Shown: positions 11,187 to 21,480 of the stretch, piece after piece
How positions within the stretch are numbered: position 1 is the first letter of the stretch
How the letters are laid out: each line of letters opens with the position of its first letter
NCBI RefSeq assembly: GCF_905475345.1
Contig: NC_066589.1
Coordinates: 1,303,501-1,367,500 of the forward strand
Length of the DNA stretch: 64,000 nt
Source of the DNA: Vespula vulgaris
Lineage: Eukaryota > Arthropoda > Insecta > Hymenoptera > Vespidae
Direction: 5' to 3'
Notes under the pieces: generated by a model
Told to the model about the DNA's origin: nothing
Database searches by the model: none
Seen by the model: the letters and a program-made list of their open reading frames with translations, nothing else
Program-made: the position numbers and the translations under genes

Positions 11187-12040
11187 GAGTGAAGCAGCTC
11201 GTAATGCCGCGAGGCCGTCCCTCTCGACGTTGTCTGCTAATCCTGAAGAGTAACTTTGTGCGCACCATGGTGGAAGGCGTTAGGAGTATATATGAGAAAA
11301 AGAGAAAGAGAAAGAGAAATAGAAATACTACTACTAGGTACTCTCGGAGAATTTTGTAATTTTAATTAAATATTCGTACGCGTAGATAGTGTAACTAATT
11401 TTCGAAAATCCTTCAAATTTTGCTATTATTATCTTTACAGTGTTCTTCGTATGGTAGATTAAAAAGATAATCCATTAGTCGCGTTTACAATATTATCGAG
11501 TCGGAGTGTAAGATCGATAATAAACGTGAATTTATTCGATCGGAAATAAATTGTTAGAAACGAGGACAGGAAGTTATTACTTAGAGTAAAGAAATAAAAA
11601 GGAAGGAATAATAGAACGTTATTTTCGTAAATAATAAAGAAAGCGATGATTCATTTAATTACGAATTATCTTATCTTAAATCCTATACGATTTCAAAGAT
11701 CAATTGTTTATTCATTATTAGTATTATCATCGTTATCATTATCGTCATCGTAATTATTATAAACGTTAGATTATACGAGTCATCAGTCCATTCATTATCT
11801 TCAACGATCGCTAGACTTTTCTTACTGTCTCGTACAAGTATAATAAACTAACAAACGTAGAAATTACGTAGAGACTGGTCGATTTTAATCGTTGAATAAA
11901 ATTCATAGAAAACACGTTACTCAACTTTGGTAGAACAGATGTAGCGACTAGATTGATAGTATACTTAGACAGAGATGATAGTCTATGTATCGGATATATC
12001 TATATCGACATGCTCTGTATCATTAAATCTTATTAAATAG
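11183..12040. other. Spacer
   Basis: No gene seen. 11183-11275 is CpG-rich; 11300-11324 has (GAAA/GA)n sequence. The remainder is AT-rich with interrupted ATT/ATC triplets near 11710-11765. Confidence 0.5.
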
Positions 12041-12320
12041 TCGTGCAAGATCCCTTGGCAGAAGTGTAGGCATCGATTCCGTGCGATTCACTTTAATCGG
12101 TGCAGCTGCGCTTCATTATTCACGAACAGATATCCGTTCTTCCGAATAATTCACGAAAGCGCTCGTGAGAATTCAAATCGCGATGGGGAATCCATTAGGG
12201 CCGCTCTAAAATTCCGATTCGATCGTCTGGTAAATTTATGTGATCTTATTTGGGGTTCTACGCTGTGACATCGGAATACGAAGTATTCGCATTGTCACCG
12301 ACGAATTTTATAACCGGCCT
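12041..12320. promoter_or_regulatory. Candidate enhancer-like block
   Basis: About 280 bp of repeat-free, GC-richer sequence in an AT-rich setting. It contains the E-box GCAGCTGC (12103-12110), TAATTC/ATTATTC cores and paired CGAATTTTATAACCGG-like segments. All three frames have stops, so coding is unlikely. The regulatory role is inferred only from composition and motif content. Confidence 0.25.
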
Positions 12321-12994
12321 CTCATTCTCCCCCGTATATTCTCGTACGTTGACCTAAAATTTGATATCAGGAATCGATATCGGTAAAGGAAATCGGATAA
12401 TCGTGAAGATATCCGTGTAATACGTGTTATTATACCATTTTATCGTTCAGAAAAATTTTTCATACATATATTTATTATCGATTGATCGTACTATAACGTA
12501 TGTATCCGATGGGTATAGGTCTTATAATAATAATTTCATTTAAACGAGTTATCGTCGATTAGTTTCTTTTTCTCTTTGAAAAGAAAAAAGAAAAAAGAAA
12601 AGAAAAAGAAAGAGAATTTGTCGAACATTTATTAATCATGATAATAATTTCATCGAGCAGAGGTAACGATCGATCCGAGTGCCACGACACGTCTCTTTTC
12701 TATTAAACGAAATTAGTCGGATATTCGTCGTTGATATATCAATATAACGAATTATAGATTAGAATCGATACATCGAAAAGTTATTATCGAGCCATCGTCA
12801 TTATAGCGTCTACGTAATTATGATTATTAAGTAATAAATCCTGAGGTCTCTCTTATCGGCGTAGGAAAAAAGACAAATTTCGATAGATTAGAAAATCCTT
12901 TTGGTATATCAACATTTTTTAGATCTTTTCTTTTGTTTTTGCGCTGCGGAAGGGTTAAAAGTTTAAAATCGGGAGATCGAGGAGAACAGCGAGA
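12321..12994. other. AT-rich spacer with A/G run
   Basis: No gene seen. A CT/T-rich piece (12563-12577) directly followed by A/G-rich DNA (12578-12617) can fold back on itself. Position 12935 onward becomes CpG-rich. Confidence 0.5.
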
Positions 12995-13025
12995 CGGCGG
13001 AAAAAGGCCGGTGGTTTTTCCGCTG
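12995..13025. other. Perfect-stem hairpin in CpG-rich DNA
   Basis: GCGGAAAAA (12997-13005) and TTTTTCCGC (13015-13023) are perfect reverse complements around a 9-nt GC-rich loop. One more C-G and one G-T pair extend the stem to 11. The setting is CpG-rich (12935-13070). Too short for a microRNA precursor. Confidence 0.6.
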
Positions 13026-13090
13026 CGTAAAGTTCCGCCGGATAAACGTGCTGTTAACCAGCGCGATGACGAAGGTGGCGGTGGTGTACG

Positions 13091-13195
13091 ATAGACAGAG
13101 AAAGAGAAAGAGAAAGAGAAAGAATGAGCGAAAGAGAGAGAGAGAGAGGGAGGGAGAGAGGGAGAGAGAGAAAGAGAGAGAAAGAGATAGAGAGA
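13091..13195 (-). repeat. Interrupted (GA)n tract
   Basis: Purine-rich on plus with GAAA, GGGA and GCGA interruptions. It opens the artefactual frames 13048-13242 (plus) and 13054-13305 (minus). Confidence 0.9.
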
Positions 13196-13244
13196 TCTGC
13201 CAGCTGTCGCTCGTCGTCTCCGGATGCCTTTGTGCGAAATAATT

Positions 13245-13318
13245 GAGACATGAAATACCTACGCGTGGTGCACGGGTTTTGACGTAAGTATTCTATTGTT
13301 TTCACGACGTCCCTTAGA
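13245..13318 (+). repeat. Diverged ~75-bp duplicate, copy A
   Basis: It shares GAGA(C/T)ATGAAAT, a GGTTTT stretch, GTAAG(T/C)ATTCTATTG, TTTTCAC and a CCTTTAG-like end with copy B at 13873-13948. The conserved core GTAAGTATTC matches the 5' splice donor consensus. Reading frame is not kept between copies (1-bp length difference before GTAAG), so shared coding function is unlikely. Confidence 0.65.
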
Positions 13319-13872
13319 GTAGAAAAGGCTAGAGGAAACGGTAGGATACTCTACAGCGAGGAAGAGAAAGAGGAAGAGTTAGGATAAAGGCTTGAAGCCT
13401 TGGACGAGGGAAGCCTCTGCTATGAATCTTGTTCTCTCGTCTGGCCTGGAGCTTTTAAAAACGCTCGAAAATGTAATTACTCTTGAAAAACTCCCATCCT
13501 ATTCCGATAGCCGATTTAATTACGTGTAATAATTAATTAGACAAGTATGTCGATTCTCTTTCATATTTTTTATCGATATTATCGACCTTTTTTTATACGT
13601 TTCTTTTAATATCATGATTTTTATCACGATAATAATAGTAATAAAATTCATAGGGTGATTGATTACAAATTAGCTGGCTGGGGAGGGAAGAGAGGATAGT
13701 AGGTGGAGAGGGAATTTCTTTATTTTTTTTTTGTTTGTTTTTGTTCAGAAGGGTGCATTTCTCGTTTCTTCTTCTTTTTTTTTCTTTTTTCGGAGTATTT
13801 TAATACATTACGACGTAGCCTTTTCTTGAAAATTTTTTTTTGTCCACGTGTACGCCGCCCTATGAGACGATC
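13319..13872. other. Spacer between the 75-bp duplicates
   Basis: AT-rich, with a T-rich run (13720-13795) that opens the frame 13703-13939 on plus. 13330-13420 is GA/GC-richer. No gene recognised. Confidence 0.5.
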
Positions 13873-13948
13873 GAGATATGAAATGCAGGCAGCAAGGTGG
13901 GCGGTTTTAGGCGTAAGCATTCTATTGTTTTCACTGTAGCCTTTAGGA
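13873..13948 (+). repeat. Diverged ~75-bp duplicate, copy B
   Basis: Partner of 13245-13318, about 628 bp away in the same orientation. Here the donor-like core is GTAAGCATTC. The best-conserved part is the 22 bp starting at the GTAAG, with one mismatch. Confidence 0.65.
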
Positions 13949-15330
13949 AGCCGTGAAAAAGAGGTAGAAAAAATTCGAGGAGGAGATGAGTTCAGAGACT
14001 CATAGCCGAACAGAGAGAGAGACTCGACGAATGCACTGAGGCACGAAAAGAGACCTTCCTAGTTGTACCTTGTAATCGAGATGACAAACTCTCCACTATT
14101 TCGTATTCAACATTTTCTTATTTAATATCGAATTAATTGATCGAGGTAATCGTGATCATTTTAATTAAATTCTACGAATATATTTCGTTCGCCCAAGAAA
14201 AAAAGAAAAAGAAAAAGAATGAAGAACTCGCTTAATCCCTTTAAAATTCAATTCTAATCTAAAATTCAAATCTAATCTAATTTCATTTCCAAGCTAATAA
14301 TATATCTTATCTTTCATATACATATATATATATTTTTTTCTTTTTTTTTTTCTCGTAGACTTAAGCTACAATAGATTCGATCGAGACGTGCGATAATCGC
14401 GAATGTAGCGTGAAAATTATTGGAAACATTCTGGGTACATTGACGCCGTCGGATAACCGGGTTGATATTACGACGTGACGCTGCTAGAAACACGAAACTC
14501 GATGCTAAAACCGTTCGATACTCGATACTCGTCGTCTGGTAACCGCGTAGCACGTTACTATCGTGCTAAAATCGGAGAGACGAGGCTTCATTTCCAATGG
14601 CAGATGCATCGGTATCGAACGAAAACGTATCGTACACATACACGTGAAAAATATTGAAACCCGAAGCTTTCCAAGAGAAATTTCAGAATCCTTAGAAAAG
14701 TAACATTTAAAAAGAAAACGTTTAAAAAGAAAAGGACGTACGGAACGATGTGCGAGATAATAAAATGATTTTGTTTCTTTCCAATTACTACTGTTATAGT
14801 CAATTCTTTGTTGACGTACCAATAAACAGGATTCGTTATTAGATTTTTCATTAATTTTTACTTTCGATTACGGACTTATTCATATTAAATAATCAAGAAT
14901 AAAAAACGAAAGAGTCTTCAAAAGAAAAGAAACAAAAGGGCGAGAAATTAATCTCTGAGAGCTTCATACAAATTTCAAATGAAGATCCAACACGTAATGC
15001 AAACTACGAGAATATCGTTTCGAAAATGTTCGAACGAGACGAATTCCTTTTGGCAAGAACTCGTTTATTCAACGAAAACGTAGTTTTACGCCTTCCTCAT
15101 TGGCTCGTTTCTATATCCTATTTTCCGTAGGAAATGGAAGGTAGACGCGTCGAATTATACAAGTGGATAGCATTAATTCCGCGGTTTTCACAGTTTACTG
15201 GTCGCATAATTCAAGCTTGAAACGAGCACGTACGATGTTACCAAATGCATATCGCGTCTGAAGTAACCACGTGTAGGTACACCAAGTTCGTATATGTTCA
15301 TTATGTATATACACTATGAGAGAGAAATAT
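13949..15330. other. Spacer, partly CpG-rich
   Basis: 14375-14650 is CpG-rich and repeat-poor and carries overlapping open frames on both strands (14475-14657 plus; 14314-14553, 14505-14822 and 14588-14851 minus), none with a recognisable domain. 15180-15300 is also CpG-richer. No gene is supported. Confidence 0.45.
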
Positions 15331-15377
15331 CCTCTCTCTCTTTCTCTCTCTCTCTCTCTTTCTTTTTCTCTTTTCTT
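15331..15377 (+). repeat. (CT)n-rich tract
   Basis: CT runs with TTTC interruptions; pure pyrimidine through 15377. Confidence 0.9.
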
Positions 15378-15515
15378 ATGTCGTTTTAACGCTCTAGGCA
15401 AATTCATTTTGAGAACTCGTTGCTCCATATACGTGATTACAATTATTGTCGGGAGATTAGGATCTGGTCTATATAGATGCTGTAAAACTTCTACATTGAA
15501 GAAGGTTAGTAATAA

Positions 15516-15518
<3 letters not shown>
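15378..15518. other. Short single-copy spacer between microsatellites
   Basis: Mixed-composition sequence with nothing recognisable. Confidence 0.4.
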
Positions 15519-15566
<48 letters not shown>

Positions 15567-15592
15567 TATAGAAAGAGAGAGAGAGAGAGAAA
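15519..15592. repeat. (AT)n followed by (GA)n
   Basis: Perfect (AT) about 15519-15560, then CATATATATA and GAAAGAGAGA to 15592. Confidence 0.95.
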
Positions 15593-15733
15593 GCAAGGAT
15601 ATTGCGAACATGATACGTATAAGAAAGAGAGAGAGAGAAACACAAGTACGATGACTATGTCGCGTGCATTGCCAGGCAATAGGGTTGCAACATAAACGCC
15701 TTGTTTAGGGAGTTCTACATATAGGGAAGTAGC

Positions 15734-15790
15734 AAAGAGAGAAACAGAGACAGAGAAAGAGAAAGAGAGAGAGAGAGAAATGAAAGGGAT
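15734..15790 (-). repeat. (GA)n with ACAGAG interruptions
   Basis: AGAGAAACAGAGACAGAG, then AAAGAGA units and about 7 GA. Confidence 0.9.
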
Positions 15791-16163
15791 GGGCTAGAGT
15801 TTCTCGTGTTTACCAGTAGAGCTCGTCGTCGTACTTTACTTGCCTCTTATGGGCCTCTACCCTACAATGTCAGCCTAACAACGTCTTAGAAGCGAAACTC
15901 TTTCGTGCTATGCTTTCTTCCTTTTGTTGACGGCACCGTTAATCACCGATGTGGCTGTTCTTCAACATTCAAAAGCATTGCCTCCTCTTTCACGCATGCA
16001 ATGCGTATCGTTTCCTTACTATTATTCTTTCTCTTCTTCTTCTTTTTCTTCTTCTTTTTCTTTTTCTTATTATTCATTTGAATATTCCTGCAATGCTTTT
16101 TTCGTTTCCTACAAGAACTTAAAATTTGCATAATCGTTTTTATGCGAGATATTTCTTTTCTTT

Positions 16164-16165
<2 letters not shown>
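15791..16165. other. GC-richer spacer and interrupted (TTC)n
   Basis: 15800-16000 is CpG/GC-richer single-copy DNA. 16021-16068 is a (TTC)n/(TTTTC)n-like run. The plus frame 15924-16133 (69 codons, stretch of S and F) is repeat-driven. An ATTTGCAT (reverse octamer) lies at 16124-16131. Confidence 0.45.

Positions 16166-16204
<39 letters not shown>
16166..16204. repeat. (TA)n microsatellite
   Basis: Perfect TA alternation, 39 bp. Confidence 0.96.
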
Positions 16205-16208
<4 letters not shown>

Positions 16209-16473
16209 CTTTATCTTATAAGACAGTAACACGACACAAAAGTAACATGTATTACTTTTAATAAAAATTAAAAAAATAAGCAATCAATTTCATTTTCTTT
16301 TATTGACCCTTATGAAAAATCTCTCGAATGAAACAAGCGAAACTAATCAATGTAGGATATTTTTATTCATTCGGATTCAAGTTCATTCACTCGAGAATTA
16401 ATTCTTTACTATCGTGAAACATGAAATCTTCTTGTTCTTTTTGCGAGTTGAAACGTCGAAAGGGATCCAAATG
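16205..16473. other. AT-rich spacer
   Basis: Nothing recognisable; no open frame free of the neighbouring GA tract. Confidence 0.5.
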
Positions 16474-16647
16474 AAATAGAGAGAAATAGAGAGAGAGAGA
16501 GAGAAAGAGAAAGAGAAAGAGAAACAGAGAAACAGAGAAAGAGAAAGAGAAACAGAAACAGAGAGAGAGAGCGAAAGAAACAGAGAGAGAGAGAGAGAGA
16601 AATCGAGAGAGAGAGAGAGAGTGAGCATGAGGGAGAGGGAGAAACAG
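16474..16647 (-). repeat. Long interrupted (GA)n tract, ~170 bp
   Basis: GA-rich with regular AAACAG interruptions. It opens three overlapping minus-strand SLSLS frames of up to 154 codons (16387-16873), all artefacts. Confidence 0.93.
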
Positions 16648-16925
16648 GATGGTGGCGAGCAGGTGCATAAAGCAGTTCATATTTACGTGTATGGCGAGGT
16701 CGCGTGCCTCGTGGCATAATGCCAGATGGCATAGCTGTACATTCAACCCTACCGAGTCTGCTTCTTAGGTGCAAACCCCTTATACTACGAACAGGATAGA
16801 GAGATAGACAGAAGAGAAAATATCGAGGCGAGTACGTGTATCGTATATCTTTGATAAACGTCCATATCTCCACCCCTAAACGTTATCTTCTGAACACCTA
16901 ATCTTCTCTTTTCGTGAGATTCAGG

Positions 16926-16929
<4 letters not shown>
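16648..16929. other. GC-richer single-copy block
   Basis: 16650-16790 is repeat-poor and GC-richer, with E-box CAGGTG (16660-16665) and two GGCATA repeats (GTGGCATAATGCCAGATGGCATA). 'GGCATAATGCC' is a perfect 11-bp palindrome with a single central base. Possibly regulatory; not coding. Confidence 0.3.

Positions 16930-16970
<41 letters not shown>
16930..16970. repeat. (TA)n microsatellite
   Basis: Perfect TA alternation; an imperfect TTATATATAACTC repeat follows (16979-17011). Confidence 0.95.
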
Positions 16971-16975
<5 letters not shown>

Positions 16976-17392
16976 TCAGTTATATATAACTCTTAGGTTA
17001 TTATATATAACTCATGTTTTAACAAACACCGATTGATTTATTTATATTTATATTCACTTTCATTGTCTCTATTCAGTTTAGGATCTCTTGCAAAATGAAT
17101 TTTTTTGTATTGATTTTCTCATCGAGTGAATTAATTTATATCTAGATATTTTAAATAAGTAAATAAATATATATATTTTTTATATATGCAATGATTTCTA
17201 ATAAATAAAATATTTTTTACATACACGTATACGCACCAACAAATCTCGAGTTGGAGAAAGGCGTTGAACCATTTCATACAAAATAAAATTATTTAAATGA
17301 ACATGTAAAGTAAGAATTTCTTATAAAACGATTTACATTTTCACTATGAAGAGTTTCATTTTCTAATTAATTTTTATATCTTCTGATTTCAG
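16971..17392. other. AT-rich spacer
   Basis: Nothing recognisable. Ends in a T-rich stretch and TTTCAG, the acceptor-like site of the next entry. Confidence 0.5.
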
Positions 17393-17450
17393 GTACGTTG
17401 ACATAAACTATGGATCGAAGAGGGAATAACAGGTCAATACGAATCGTATC
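17393..17450 (+). other. Candidate small exon with ATG (unproven)
   Basis: Preceded by a U-rich stretch ending TTCTGATTTCAG and followed by GTAAGTTTG, so 58 bp lie between acceptor- and donor-like sites. Stops occur in all three frames across the whole segment. From the ATG at 17410 (context AACTATGG) one frame stays open to the donor, 13 codons MDRRGNNRSIRIV plus 2 nt. It could be a 5' exon carrying a start codon, or chance. The base before the donor is C rather than the usual G, which weakens it. Confidence 0.13.
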
Positions 17451-17803
17451 GTAAGTTTGAAAATATATCCAACAGATAAGTCCCTTTTATATATTTAGTC
17501 GATTGCATAAGAAACTAAAGTTAACAACTGATTCTTACGTGATGGTTATCAATCTCCGACTCTTTAAATGCACGCGTCTCTATCCTCATTCGTTTTATCG
17601 AAGCCAACACGTTGTATTAATACCACTCGTGAACTAACTCGACGAGAATAGGTAAAGTGTTTCAGATATGTTCGTGTTGGGAATAAAGTTGTTGAACGGT
17701 GATGATAGTGACATTGGTGATGGTAATATTATATATGGTGACGTTAGTGTTAGGGGAACAAAATAAAGATAGAAGGAAAGAAAGTTGGAAAAAGATAAAA
17801 GAA
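17451..17803. other. Spacer
   Basis: Single-copy, mixed composition; interrupted GTGA/GGTGATGG-like repeats at 17690-17750. No gene seen. Confidence 0.5.
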
Positions 17804-17840
17804 AAAGAAAGAGAGAGAGAGAGAGAGAAAGAAAAAAGGG
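17804..17840 (-). repeat. (GA)n microsatellite
   Basis: About ten GA units with AAAG flanks. Confidence 0.9.
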
Positions 17841-18780
17841 AAAAATACGAGGAAAGGGTATACTTGTATTAGTTAAGAGGCAACGTGAGCTTGTGACGAT
17901 ACGCACGTGTTGCTGCCACAACGAAGTAGCGAGTGCATTTACTCGTCGGCCCAGGCCAGAGTTGCACGCGCCGACGTTCCTTCGGTACCTATATTTTGCC
18001 CATGAGGTCGTGCCTTTTTACTATTCTCGACGTTTCTTCTGTTTACTTACCGTCAATCTTACTTACTTCTTCCCATTACCGCGTAATGTACCGGAAACAA
18101 AATCCGTGAAGTACTTTTGTCAAATAACGATTTGATCAACCTTCAAATGTCGAACCTTCAATATTATAAAAAATCGAATTTCAACTCGATCTTTCTTCTC
18201 TCTCCTTTTTTTCTTTCTTTCTTCCTCTCTTTTTTTTTCTCCTTTTTTTTTATGATATTTGATATCCATTAAATATTGTCGCAATAGCTGTTGCATAGAA
18301 CGACGATAAGAATGCATTTATTAAGTTAGATTGTTGGTTGTTAAATATTAAAAATATGTTTAATTAATTATTGAATATTGAAAAGATTTAATTAATGTTA
18401 AATAATAAAAATATTTATAAAGTAAAACAACGTTAATTTGTACAGTAAATTTGTTCTTATTGTTGTTTATGATGCATAACTATTAAGAATGAAGAATCAT
18501 ATCGAATATATTGATAATATTAATCAAACGTAATCGACTTTTTGATATTTCGATTTTAATTATCTAAATCAAAGTAAAATATTTCCACGTGTAGTTTTTC
18601 AATTGCGCGATTAATTTTGATAGTATTCGAAGTAATAAACAGGTAGAACATTTTCGCGAGATAAAGAGATCTTATGAGGAAAGAAGAAGAGTGATTCCAG
18701 AGAGTCTCGTTAAACGTTAAAAGCAACGCAGTTGGTATCGGTCTGAAAAGGGTGAACCGGACAACAGGCAGTAGCCTGAG
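17841..18780. other. Spacer with a CpG-rich segment and an AT-rich remainder
   Basis: 17880-18080 is CpG-richer. GTAAGT-like motifs occur on minus near 18045-18075 without a matching open exon. 18190-18250 is pyrimidine/T-rich. 18320-18560 is strongly AT-rich. No gene recognised. Confidence 0.5.
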
Positions 18781-18845
18781 GTGGTGGTTGGTTGGTCGGT
18801 TGGTTGGTTGGTGGGTGGGTGGATGGGTGGGTAAGTGGGTGGTTG
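18781..18845 (+). repeat. (GGTT)n/(GGGT)n repeat with canonical G-quadruplex motif
   Basis: A (GGTT)n-like run grades into GGGT repeats. GGG runs at 18813-18815, 18817-18819, 18825-18827 and 18829-18831 are separated by loops of 1, 5 and 1 nt, with another GGG at 18837-18839. This fits the G3 N1-7 quadruplex rule. The upstream GG runs could form two-tier structures. G-rich sequence like this is rare in the window. Confidence 0.85.
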
Positions 18846-18970
18846 CTCGTGGTAGTGGCCCGTAGGGTTTGATACAGCAATGTCTGGATGATGGTGGAAC
18901 ACGGTACGATCTCCATGTTCCCTGATTCCCAGGACTAATGTTCCCTAGGGCAAGATACTCCAGATATATA
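18846..18970. other. GC-richer single-copy segment
   Basis: Contains a direct repeat of ATGTTCCCT (near 18915 and 18940) with a G/C-rich centre. The minus-strand frames here read PTHPPTNQPT because of the neighbouring GGTT/GGGT repeat. Confidence 0.45.
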
Positions 18971-19010
18971 TTCTCTCTTTCTCTCTCTCTCTCTTTCTCT
19001 TTCTCTCTCT
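18971..19010 (+). repeat. (CT)n microsatellite
   Basis: CT units interrupted by TTTC; pure pyrimidine. Confidence 0.93.
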
Positions 19011-19982
19011 TATACATACATATATACGCATACGCACGTATACACTTTCTCCTTTTCTCGAAAATGTTTCGTTTCTTTCCTATTCCTTTTTCCTCGTGCA
19101 AATTCTTCCTCCCTTTTCTTTCTTTCTTTTCTGGTTTCTTTCTTTTTTTTTATTTTTTTTTCTCCTTCCACTCTCGGGTGCTATAATAAAGCCTAGATCT
19201 TAGAGATAACGACTCTCTGCTTGCCATAAAGTGCTTTACATTAGTAGTAAAAGAAACGTTAATCACGAAGCCATCTGGTGTGAGAGGGTCTCTTTCTCCG
19301 CCCTATCGTCAACCGACCTTTATTACGCACCTCGACTTTATGTCCTTCCTAGAAGTACGAATTAACGTACTGGAATCGGTTACGCTACCGTGATTTAATT
19401 CGTTATGCTTCTGTAAACGCTTCCTGATTGTCCTTGTTGTCCTTACTGTTGCTGCATCGAAATAGAGATATTCCGTCGTCGTATCTATCTTTTTCTTTTT
19501 GTTATTTTTTTTTTCTTGATAGGAAAAAAAAACAGTATGATAATCACATTGTTGTCGTTAGTACCTGTTTTGTTGTAGCAAACAAAAAAAAATATGAAAG
19601 GGAAGATAGAGAAACATAAGTTGTAGGAGAATTAAAAATAAAATTTGTTAAAATTATCGTGGTCGAATAAAAGAAGAGTCAATCCTTTTTAATAACCATT
19701 AATTTCGAAAGACTTCTCAAGAGTTATCAAATGAAGCACGATTCGAGTAATAATAGTTGAAGCGGTAGTTCCAAAAAGAAAGATGAAAGGCCATCCCACG
19801 AAATAATGTTTCGGTGCCAAGTGGTTTTAAAGTCGTCCGGTTTGTAAGAGTCACGTAATTTCTTGAGGAGAAAATAGTAAGCAGTAGTCTCTTTAAAAGG
19901 ACTCGTTCCTTCTGGCCAGCCCTTTTCTCAGGACCTCGATATAAATTTTTCCGTCGACGTTCTTGGCGATGCTCCAAAGTTA
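19011..19982. other. Spacer with T/C-rich run and CpG-richer stretch
   Basis: 19047-19168 is T/C-rich (frame 18938-19186 is an artefact). 19190-19420 is CpG-richer single-copy sequence. 19730-19980 is mixed. No gene recognised. Confidence 0.5.
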
Positions 19983-20020
19983 CTCTCTCTCTCTCTCTCT
20001 ATATATATATATCGTCTTTT

Positions 20021-20069
<49 letters not shown>

Positions 20070-20070
20070 T
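19983..20070. repeat. Compound (CT)n-(AT)n-(CT)n microsatellite
   Basis: CT run, then ATATATATATAT, then CGTCTTTTTG, then about 19 CT units with a TG interruption at the end. Confidence 0.95.
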
Positions 20071-20201
20071 GGAGAAAATGTTCGGAAATGGAAAAGAAAG
20101 AGAAAGAGTTAGAGTTACTGGTAGAAGAGCGATATTTTTGGCGATTAAGGAAGACCTGTAAAATGTATCCAAGAAAAAGAAAAAATAACAAACGCGAAAG
20201 A

Positions 20202-20247
20202 TAGAGACAGATAGATAGATAAATAGATAGATAGATAGATAGATAGA
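20202..20247. repeat. (GATA)n microsatellite
   Basis: AGAT/GATA units with one AAAT interruption. Confidence 0.95.
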
Positions 20248-21431
20248 ATGGGGTAAATTGAATTGCGGTTGGATTCCTCGTACGTTCTTTTCCGAATCGC
20301 TGTTTTCATCGTCGCGTCGTTGTCGTTAGCCAATCTTGAAAAAATATAACCGAAGTGTCGGCTGGTAACAAACCATCCTTTCGTTTCTCTTTTCTCTGCC
20401 CTTCGGCATCCAACCGCAATTCGCAAAACGAGTGAGCACAAAGTACATACTACTAACCGATAAATATCGAAACACTTAGCTTCTGTTTGGATAGGGTTTT
20501 CTACTGCATTCGAGAAGAGAGAGAAAGAGAGGAAAGTTTCGTTTCGGTCGAATAGCTATTTTTCTCTTTTAGTTTCGACATCCTCTATTCGTCGTTGGTT
20601 CAGTGAGAAGAAAGCTTTTCTAGGATAGGGGAGAAGATCGATGAGAAATAGATAAAGAGAATAGGAGAAAAAGCTTGTAATAGTTTTTTCTTAGAATCAG
20701 TCGTCGATTACTCGTATTTGTTTTGTATACTATTCATACTTGTTTTATAATATCGTTTTTATTCGATCGTTGCAATCCTGTTAACAACCTTCAGTCTTAA
20801 TCGAACCTTTGATCAAGATAAACGTATCGAAGATTCCAAAGGTTTGGAAATTATTAATAATTTTATCCTCATCTTCCCAAGTCTTTATCCTATATATTTG
20901 ATTATTTAATATAATCGAAAGGTGACGAAATAAATTTAAAAGAAATATTAATGTTATAAATGACACCTAATCGATATAAAAATTGTAACTTTCTTTTTCT
21001 TTCGCTTCTCTTCATTAATATAATTTATCAACTTTTAAGGATTCTTTCTATAGATAAATCAATTTTATCTTTGGAACGATCACCTTTATCATTTGGAGAT
21101 CGCATACCACATATAATTTTCGATCTAGAATGTCCTTCCTCGAGCATATTATCGAGAAGATTTATTTAGCTCTGTCATTGAAAGAAAAGAAGAATCACCT
21201 TTCGAAGTCCCTCTTATCACGCAGCTCGTTCGCGACTTTATCGTTAATCCCCGTGCTCCTCGTTATTTCATATTTTTTTAATTGCTTTCCAGTTTACTCG
21301 ATTTTCTCATTACTCGTAGTTCTTGATCGGAAAGCCGTCGACGAGAACGAACTCATTAAGGAAAACATTCGATCGAGATTATCGCAACAGCTTTTCTTTT
21401 CTTTTTTTTTTATTTTATTTTATTCTCTCTT

Positions 21432-21434
<3 letters not shown>
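20248..21434. other. Spacer
   Basis: 20260-20450 is CpG-richer; 20780-21120 is AT-rich. 21130-21380 carries a plus frame (21130-21558, ATG start, 142 codons) that is repeat-free for its first ~90 codons but reads as F/L/S-rich sequence without domains, then runs into a CT repeat. Not credible as a gene. Confidence 0.45.

Positions 21435-21478
<44 letters not shown>
21435..21478 (+). repeat. (CT)n microsatellite, 22 units
   Basis: Perfect CT run preceded by TATTCTCTCTTTCTG. Confidence 0.96.

Positions 21479-21480
<2 letters not shown>

Noticed and set aside
16387..16873. Three overlapping minus-strand frames of 76 to 154 codons
   Set aside because: All cross the same (GA)n tract and read SLSLS.
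20202..20247. Regularly spaced short repeats suggesting a CRISPR array
   Set aside because: Simple (GATA)n without unique spacers; the genome is eukaryotic in character.
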